A stretch of 64,000 nt of DNA from Blasia pusilla (Eukaryota; Marchantiophyta; Marchantiopsida; Blasiales): NCBI GenBank assembly GCA_050084515.1, contig CM114275.1:13206001-13270000 (forward strand). The letters run 5' to 3'. Made by a program: the position numbers and the translations under genes. Positions 56,230 to 64,000 of the stretch are shown here, in pieces; the stretch's first letter is position 1, and each line of letters begins with the position of its first letter. The notes below the pieces were generated by a model. The model saw only the letters and a program-made list of their open reading frames with translations, had not been told where the DNA came from and made no database searches.

Positions 56230-58180
56230 GCCGGGTTGCAAATTTGTGCTTATGACATGAAAGTTGTGGACGGATTTAAGGCCTTCACTTGTGCCACGTT
56301 TCACCACCATCCAACAGTAGTACCATTCGTTCACTCCATGATATCATGAAAATGCCACAATGACTCGAAATAATCTCAATCTTGACCCCTCTTTTTCTAC
56401 CCTCCACACTCCACATGCGGCCTAAAATCATGAATTTTTTTTTAGGATGGCACCCCTAACCAAAAAATATTGGGGAAAAGAAAAAACTTCAAATGACCAC
56501 TCACACGCATAACTAAAAATCGTAAACCCTAAAACCGTCTTCTATTTTAGGTTTGAGCATGGAGTGCTAACTTGTAGATCTAAATCGTTGAAGTTGTGGA
56601 ACCCATTAATAAGCAGGCTCTGAAAAATATTCATCCACTTCCAATGGTGGAAAACAAAATTACCACCATGATATCATGAAAATGAGACGACGCCTAAGAA
56701 AAAGACTATTCAAAGTCCTCGTCCTCCTTCTTGATCCATCATTTTCTCCTCTCCTCCTCAACCATGAGTCCTTAAATCTTGAAAATTTTCCCGAGGAAGC
56801 AACCCAACTTGAGGAATACAAGCCAAAATAAAAAATTACAAATGACCACTCACACATGGAATTAAAAACCGTAAACCCTAAATAAGGTTTCTGATTATTG
56901 GTATTAGCATGGAAGCTTCTATGGAAGATCTGAACCATCGAAGTTCTCGAGAAATCTAGCAAGGTTAGGAAAAATTATTCATCCCCATCTAATGGTGGAA
57001 AGAAAAGAAACCACAATGTTACCATGAAAATAATGCAACCCCTTGGAACGAGACTAATTGTAGTCCTTGTCCTCCTTCTTGATCCATCATTTTCTCCCCT
57101 CCTCCTTAACCATGAGTCCTTAAATCTTGAAACTGTTCCCAGGGGAGAAAACCAACTCCAGGAACACAGATCAAGAGAGAAAATTACAATGACCCCTCAC
57201 ACATGGAATTAAAAATTGTAAACCCTAAAACTGATCTTTCATTTTTGGTTTGAGCACGAAGAGCTAACTAGAACATCTGAACCGTTCAAAATGTGGAGGG
57301 ATTTAAGGAGTTGATGTGGGCAAGGTTTCATCACCATCCAATGATGAGAAAAAAAGTTAACTTCATGATACAATGAAAATTCCATTAGAACTCGAAACAA
57401 TCCTACTCAACGCCCTCTTCCTCCTGCTTCGCGTCGCATTTTGTATCCTCCACCCTCCACATGGGGCCCAAAAATCATAAAACTTTCTCCTAGATAGCAA
57501 CCTTAACTCAAGAACAGAGGGAAAAAGAAAAAACTTCAATTGAACACTCACACATATGATTAAAAATTGTAAGCCCTAAATCTAATCTTTCATTATGGGT
57601 TTGAGCACGGAGAGCTAACTGGCAGATCTGAATCGTTCAAGATGTGGAGGGATTGAAAATATCAGTGTTTGCTAGGTTTCATCACCATCCAATGGTGGGA
57701 GAAAAAGTTAACTTCATGATATAATGAAAATACCATAAAGACTCGGAACAATCCTACTCAAGGCGCTCTTCCTTCTTCTTGGCGTGTCTTTTTGTACCCT
57801 CCACCCTCCATAGGGGGCCCTACAATCATGAAAATATTCCTACTAGTGTATCCTTTATCGTGGAACAGAGGGCAAGAGAAAAAACTTCAAATGACCACTC
57901 ACACATGGAATTAAAAATCGTGAACCGTAAAGTGGTTTGAGCATGAAGAGCTAACTGCCACATCTGAACTGTTGGAGTAGTGGAAGGATTTAGGACCTTG
58001 GCTTGTGTTAACTTTCACTGCCATCCAAAGATGCGACAAATTTTTTAACTCCATGATAACAAGAAAATGGCAGAGAGACGTGAACCTTCTCTTCATACGT
58101 GAACTCTCTTTTAGTACGTTTCTTCTTGAACCAAGGGTGTAAGAATGTTCAATTTTTTTCCCGAGGGGCAACCCAATCCT
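56230..58180. repeat. Tandem repeat, unit about 345 bp, six diverged copies
   Basis: The anchor CATGATA(T)CATGAAAATG recurs near 56336, 56665, 57017, 57363, 57713 and 58050 (spacings about 329, 352, 346, 350, 337). Each unit also carries TTTCATCACCATCCAATG, a CCCTCCACACTCCAC-type C-rich block, AAATGACCACTCACACAT, AAAAATCGTAAACCCTAAA and GGTTTGAGCA(T/C)GGAGAGCTAAC. First and last copies are partial. No coding potential. Confidence 0.88.
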
Positions 58181-58451
58181 AGGAACGTACATATATATAT
58201 TTATATATCCCAACAACATTCACAAACACGTTATCATTAGAGCATGAGATCACAAAAACACACTAGTCGTTATTTATGACTCTGTATTATTAGGCAAGTG
58301 AAAGAAGTATGACTAGTCTTTACTAATGGGTATTAATAACTACTTTAGTAATAAGTACATGATCAGGTGAGTTGTGCAACCTTAAATTTTAGGACTGAAC
58401 CATTTTATTCATACTTTGAGTCATTCTTTCAGCAAGTCATTTAAAGCCTAG

Positions 58452-60053
58452 TCATAAAAACCACACAATTCTTCTAGTGATAGTGGCCGCCCCCAACAAC
58501 GTGCTCGACACATGCTTCTCCTGAGCATCAGCAATAGGAGTCGGCGCACTTGCTTCTCCCATTTCCCTCCGTGCCTGCACACCAACAACATCACCAACTC
58601 TCCGAGAACTCTGATCAGGATCCATTGATGGGGTCCTCATCACCTCGGACAACGTGAAGGACTGAGGAAGCCTGGTCTGTTCCTTGGCTTTCCCTCGCTG
58701 TGGATCCAACTCTACGGCTGCGCCATGCGTAATAGTTGCAAAGGCCTCAATTTGGGCAGCCCCGCACATCCAACCAGGATCCTCCATATCTCTGGCGGCT
58801 CCATAAGACGTTGATGCCATGGATCTGGCATGAGGTAACTTCAATGCTATAGCAGAAATCTACTCCTCTAGCTGTTGTATTTGAGCAGCCATCCCAGACT
58901 TACGCCCAGCGTCTCCCTCGATGCGTCTAGGTGGTGGGACTCTACCTCCTCCATGGGGAGCTCCACCATCTTGTCGGGCAACTCTAGCTCCTCTTCCCCC
59001 AACGAGACCACCAGGTGCACATCCTCTAGGCCCACCCGGACCGAAAACTCGCTCTAGTGCCCTCTCTGGCCCTCGGTCCAGACGTAACTCATGGTATAAA
59101 TTGAAATATATGGCGCGTGTGTGACCATACCTATGATAATAGTCACACACATAACCTCCTGATATAGCACTAGCTCCTCCTCCATGCTGAGATACACATC
59201 CATGACCCTAATGAGTGCAATCACGCTGATGATGGGCTCCATCACATGACCAACAAGTAATCGTAGGCGGTTGTTGCTGAGCCGTATATGAAGGCGCAGG
59301 TCTCTATGGCATGGCCTCCCGATAACCTCCCTTTGCTCGTGGTGCCACAGTCGACATATCTTGGAGTCCATGTTGCTGCACTAGTGGTGCAGGAAAACTT
59401 GACTGCTCCCACCTAGAACCCATGGTGGCTACGCTCTCCTCCGCCATGTTGCGCTCAATGTTCTCGGTGGTCCAAAAAAACATCTCTCAACGTAGGGGAG
59501 GTGTTCATAAGAAGCACCCCTCCCGCACCCGGGTCCGGTCTAGCATCGCGTACCATGACTGGATAGCTTGAGCCTTTGTCACCCCTTGAGTGACATTAAT
59601 ACACCAGCGCAAGTGGATGTAGGCCTCACTCAAACTCTCACCCATGCGCCTCCTGAAGTTGTGGATGCTCCGTAACTTGTCCGTCCGTACCCGGTGATAG
59701 CTCGCCCTCAACTCAACAAAGAACTCAACCACGAGGTTCAACCTAAGACAAACTTGATTGGATGATGCAACTACTCCTGTGCAAGTCATCCCTCCTACAA
59801 CATCACTAATGGAAGAACCCTCTCTTGACTCCTCCTCATCTGGTAACGGCTTAGTCCTTGACACATAGTGTGGGTCATAGTAGAGTCTCCAGGCCTCAAT
59901 CTCATGGGCATATCTTTACGAGAACTCATGGTAATCGTCCATGGGTGCTCTCTCTAAATGCTGGAACATTCCGTTCCATGCTGTAAAGAGGTTGAACTCT
60001 TTAGAGTTCCTAGCCCGCTGTGAGTCACACCAACTTCTAAACTCCGCAATGAA
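58452..60053 (-). pseudogene. Ty3-like gag, broken (copy 2)
   Basis: Minus-strand frames in order: 59864-59505 (FFVELRASYHRVRTDKLRSI, HNFRRRMGESLSEAYIHLRW), the retrotransposon gag capsid domain; 59371-59054; 59150-58860, with a degenerate zinc knuckle CDYYHRYGHTRAIYF; and 58844-58452. Homologous with 14243-16420 at DNA level. At 60053 the match stops abruptly. No pol or LTR is visible next to it, so this is a fragment, better preserved than copy 1. Confidence 0.75.
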
Positions 60054-61029
60054 GTGACAATGCCGAAATCTCCTCTATGCGCGGTGCGGGTTCAGCGGTA
60101 CGGTACGGCACTAGCCACACAGAACGGCTACAAATGGCATGGCACTCAAAAATGGGGTGTGGAACTCAGCGGCATACCCTCCTCAACACCATCAAAACAC
60201 ACTCTACTCCCTATGATGGTATGGCTCCGCGATCGAGGCGGTGTGGGGTAGCCACGAGCGGCACAACGCAGCAATCGACGGGGCGTTGCGGCTACGGGCG
60301 TCACGGCATGGTACTCAATCGTCATCGAGCCGCTACCAATCAAGACATATAAAAGCCAAAAGCAAATGGAGACCCCATCACTCCACAACGGTTACTTATC
60401 ATCGTTGAGCGACTAGTCCTCAATTGATCGGCGTCGGGGCTGAGGTGGGGTTCCAAGCCGAGGCACTACCAAAGGGTGCGGCAGCCTAGAAAGGCTCCGC
60501 GCTAGTAACGCGGCCAAAGTCCTTAAATTTCCATGGTCTTGCATTTATTGCGATACCAACGGGGAGGAGGGTCGGGCAGGTAGTAAAAGGAATCTTATGC
60601 AACTAAATTAGAGAGCCCTCCTGCAAAATGTCGTGGAATGTTGTTAGGCTAGTGCAACGTGTTTTCAGCTATGGGGGTGCAGACTTGGGTTCAAATCCGC
60701 TCACACGGCTCTGATTTTTCCAATCACCTCACCACGATTGACAAAAAGTCGGCGGCATGCAATAAAATACTCTTGAGCCACTTTTCTATACCTCAATTTC
60801 ATATTTTCCTGAAGATGTTGAGCAAACATGTTATGAATGTTACGGGGAAACACAACATTAACACCATATAGTAGTCCCTTTAGCCTATCTGAGACAATCA
60901 CCATGTTTGGATCATCTAGGGTAGGTTTTGCAATCTTGAAATGCGAGCAAAAGCATTCCCAATCCTCATTGCTCTCATGAGGAAAAATCCCATAGGCTAG
61001 TATGCGGCATAGAAGGCATTCTATAAAGG
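60054..61029. other. GC-richer block, then unassigned sequence
   Basis: 60054-60350 is noticeably GC-rich, with CGG/GCGG words (GGTACGGTACGGCAC) and a TATAAAA at about 60348, and a plus frame of about 90 codons at 60077-60352 that I do not recognise. 60350-61029 shows nothing I can name. Confidence 0.3.
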
Positions 61030-62330
61030 GAAATCCCCATCCTCGATTGGAAATGTAGTTCTGAATGCCCCTAAATTGGCTAATGTAGAATTGAAACCTA
61101 AGTTTTGATAGTGTCCCTAAGTGCCACGCTCGTTGAATGGAAACTTAAGTAGTATCGGAACCTAAGTTCCGATTATGTCCCTAACTGTCACGCTCATTAA
61201 ATGTCATTTGGAGCCATACTTTGTCGAAGTCAAATTGGATCTTAAGATTCGATTTCAGCCGTAGACGACGTCTAGTAAAGGGAAATACCCATCCTTGATT
61301 GGGACTGTAGTTGAGAATGCCCTTGAATTAGCTTGTAAGATCCCAATAGCTCAAAAAATAATGTAGAATTGGAACCTAAGTTCTGATTGTGTCCCTAACT
61401 ACCACGCTCGCTGAACGTCTTGTGGAACCGTACTTCGATTGGAACTGTAGTTCCGAATGTCCCTGAATTTGCAATATGTGTTGTTGCAAAGCCCAAAGAG
61501 CTCCTTCCGTGGGCAATTGGAGATCTACTGCCAAGAGGACCTTCTTGATTCTTTCAGGATAGGACCCCAGACCCAGGAGCTTCGATCTCATTTGGAACAA
61601 GAGTTCTGAATGTTTTGGAATCCCAAGACCCAGTATTTGGTTCAAACCAAATGCTTATGAGCTCATTTGAAACTCTAGCTCCGATAAACTCCCTTCAATA
61701 ACATGCCACTAGACTTATAATTCCGAGTGCCCTTTAATTGGTGGTAGGATGGCTTCCAAAGCTCAAACAACTTCTTTAGTGGGTAATAGTAGGTCTACCA
61801 CCTAGAGAAATTTAAAATTTCTTTGAGGATGGGGGAATGGGATTGGGGCGGAGGGTCTCGTGGGTCTAAGTTCATTTGGAACTAGAGTTCCGAATGATTT
61901 TTCATTGGCTCTTAAGATCCGATTATAACGCCCAAATAGCTCCTTCTACGGGCTATAGTAGGTATTCCTCCAGGAGGATCTTCCAAATTATTTGAGGATG
62001 TGGGTGGGAGGTTCTACGCAACGGGAACACCTCATTCCGCTGGCAACTTTTGGCTCATTTGGAACTAAAGTTCCGAATGCTTTGGATTTTTCAGTTAAAA
62101 TTGATTCTGGTATTAGGAGCTTTTTTGGGGCTGGAATAGCTCGTTCCGCTAGCAACTTTTGACTCATCAAGAACTAAAGTTCCAAGTGCTGAAATGGGCG
62201 GTAGGAGATATTCTAGAGCTTGAATAACTCATTTTGCTCTCAAATTTTGACTTATCTGGAACTAGAGCTCCAAATCCTTTTGAATTGGTTCTTATGATCT
62301 TATTCTAGCTGTAGGATTGATTTTGGAGGC
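61030..62330. repeat. Degenerate repeat array with a recurring GGAACTAGAGTTCCGAATG-like motif
   Basis: The motif occurs in altered form near 61047, 61299, 61439, 61588, 61712, 61879, 62058, 62169 and 62259, often followed by ATTGG(C/T)TCTTA(A/T)GAT and AATAGCTC(C/A)TTC. Spacing is irregular (about 85-250 bp), so this is an eroded array rather than a clean tandem repeat. Confidence 0.6.
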
Positions 62331-62943
62331 AAAAAAACGTTTGGCATAAATAAAACTTCCACTTGATAAAATACCCTCTTGCTTGATTAAATATGACTTA
62401 CACAAAGAGTGATTTCAGCATGCTAGAAGTGGTCTTCACACTTCCAAATAATTTTCCTGGTCAGAAAATGAGGTTAGTTTATGCCACAACCTAGTCCACT
62501 AGTAAATTTTTTTTAAACATTTCTTGCGTTTCAAGTAGAGGAGAATATTATAAATTAGAAGAAATTTTTTTAGAGAGATTCAAGATTTTTTCCTTTTTTT
62601 TTCTAGAGTCTCTCATCTCTTCCTCTCTTGTGTTAGAATACCAACCCCCACAAAATAGATATAAAGGAATTATCTTCATTCATTTGTTGAAATCTTTGAG
62701 AATTGGACACCTTTTTCTTCTTAATTCTACATATGGTCGACTTGTTTGGAAAAAAACAAAATTTGTAGTATTGATATAGGTGCACCTCCTATGGCAACAC
62801 CTACATGGCTTACATGTTGCAATTGGGGGGGCCTCTTTTTTCAGACATGTGTCTATATCTTGTTGACATGTGTATGGTATACATAGTTCCAACCACGTGA
62901 AACCCATCCTTCTTCATCAATCCCTTACTCACATCATTGTGTA
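62331..62943. other. AT-rich sequence, nothing recognised
   Basis: No motifs. On the minus strand this is downstream of the Helitron terminus at 62944, so it is flank rather than element. Confidence 0.35.
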
Positions 62944-62971
62944 CTAGTAAGGTGCCTGTGTCATGCATGGG
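62944..62971 (-). mobile_element. Second Helitron 3' terminus
   Basis: CTAGTAAGGTGCC is identical to 8141-8153, with the same flanking base. The hairpin pairs 62955-62960 with 62966-62971 (6 bp with two wobbles). The element would extend rightwards on the minus strand; no helicase is visible to the window end, so it may be non-autonomous or eroded. Confidence 0.65.
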
Positions 62972-64000
62972 AAATAAAAATGTGCTTAACAGCTAGTGTA
63001 TAGCCCGTGAAAAGAAGAGATTCATCATGTTGCATATAAATTAAAAAAAAAAATTTGCTGTGCATAATGTATGAAACGTTTTTTTATTGCCCAATTGTCA
63101 GAGAGATATTTGCAAATCGAGAAGGCCCTCTCCTATAATGATATAGATTTCTAGTTTGGTCTTTGGATGTATCAATACATTACTAGACTAATTCGGAAGG
63201 TAACAACCTTGTCATTACGTAATTATGCATTAGACCCATGTATACATGGATGATTTAATCCAGGTGCATTTAACTTTGATTTGGATGTTTGCATAGGGTG
63301 CATGGTTTTTTAACCATGAAAATGTACCGGTCCAACTCCTGTGAATCCCTCAGAGAGCGTTGGTTTACAAAAGTGTCAAATGTTCCCAATCTCATAGGGC
63401 AATTACGCGAATGACATTTGCTTCAAGCAAAAGGAAAGTAAAAAACAGGACCTCAAGCGACCCACATATTCTCTTAGCCCGCGGGCAGGGCGATAATACC
63501 TCGTGAACATTCATCCCAGATCATAACAGGGCTTTAAAGTGACGTCCACTTGATCTTGTAAGTCGTCGCAATGACTACGTGCGCATAATATTAGGGATCG
63601 TCACTTAACCATCCTCATAGATCCAGATAGATTGTACCACACCTTGCACCGAAAAAGAATTATGGAGAATTATGATTACTGCAGAGATTTCAAACAACCC
63701 ATCAAGTCTTACTCACAAAACGAAGGATGGACAGTTTCGGCGGCAAGCTCTCGGTGAACATTACTTTGTGCAGCAAGATTCACTGTTGCCAGTATATAAT
63801 AATCTGAGTTGAAATATTGCGTATCGCCTGTTTCTGGCTTCCGACGGCTGTCTTAAGCCAAGGGCTTTTTGGGTTCTAAGGCTGAGATGTTTACATCACA
63901 CCGCTTGAATGTAGAGTATAGTCTTACAGTTTGAAGCTGAAGTTGCCAACTGCCCTGGAATCCTGCGTGTCTGGTTTTCAATTAGGAAGACCTGAACGGA
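62972..64000. other. Right end, unassigned (may include Helitron sequence)
   Basis: About 1 kb without recognised genes. It could be the body of a non-autonomous Helitron ending at 62944. Confidence 0.35.

Noticed and set aside
56230-58180. CRISPR array
   Set aside because: The repeat unit is about 345 bp without short spacers, and the genome is a plant's.

Overview
The window is nuclear DNA of a land plant. It holds parts of two conserved, intron-rich plant genes, with GT/AG introns and exon phases that agree at nearly every junction, in a background of decayed plant retrotransposons and a Helitron. I cannot name the species. The wording of both proteins, the long introns and the style of the elements suggest a plant outside the flowering plants (fern, lycophyte or bryophyte grade), but that is only an inference. 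I see no bacterial genes, rRNA, tRNA or CRISPR.

Layout. (1) 1-7372, minus strand: the N-terminal 936 codons of TRA1/TRRAP, the large scaffold subunit of the SAGA and NuA4 histone acetyltransferase complexes, in 13 exons; the gene runs off the left edge. (2) 7373-19551: the 12-kb gap between two divergently transcribed genes. It contains a decayed minus-strand Helitron (helicase remains plus an intact-looking 3' terminal hairpin and CTAG end at 8141) and a decayed minus-strand Ty3-like element (11.1-18.9 kb) with LTR-like direct repeats, gag and integrase but no recognisable reverse transcriptase. (3) 19552-52636, plus strand: a complete-looking VIRILIZER homologue (VIR), the scaffold of the m6A mRNA methyltransferase complex, in about 28 exons. 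One intron (27360-42727, 15.4 kb) is packed with nested Ty1/copia elements, two LINE fragments and solo LTRs. The main exon (47834-50671) encodes the conserved RPPSMHVDD/RPPSIHVDE region and a Pro/Gln-rich tail. (4) 52637-64000: gene-poor flank with a roughly 345-bp tandem repeat (56.2-58.2 kb), a second copy of the Ty3-like gag (58.45-60.05 kb), a degenerate repeat (61.0-62.3 kb) and a second Helitron 3' end (62944).

Reading the breaks in the VIR intron gives an order of events. Copia A (ends at about 42.63 and 29.92 kb) was split by copia D. D was then hit by a LINE, by a 487-bp copia end and by copia C, and its 3' LTR was split again by solo LTR B. C itself carries solo LTR E. Four of these breaks show perfect 5-bp direct repeats at the insertion edges, and two of them leave the host element's reading frame continuous if the insert is ignored.

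TRA1 acts in chromatin acetylation and VIR in mRNA methylation; nothing here shows a functional link beyond their head-to-head position. I found no clearly new biological system. The most unusual points are one-LTR truncated copia pieces with target-site-like repeats, copia primer-binding sites that contain the gag start codon, and two similar candidate last exons of VIR on either side of a copia fragment.
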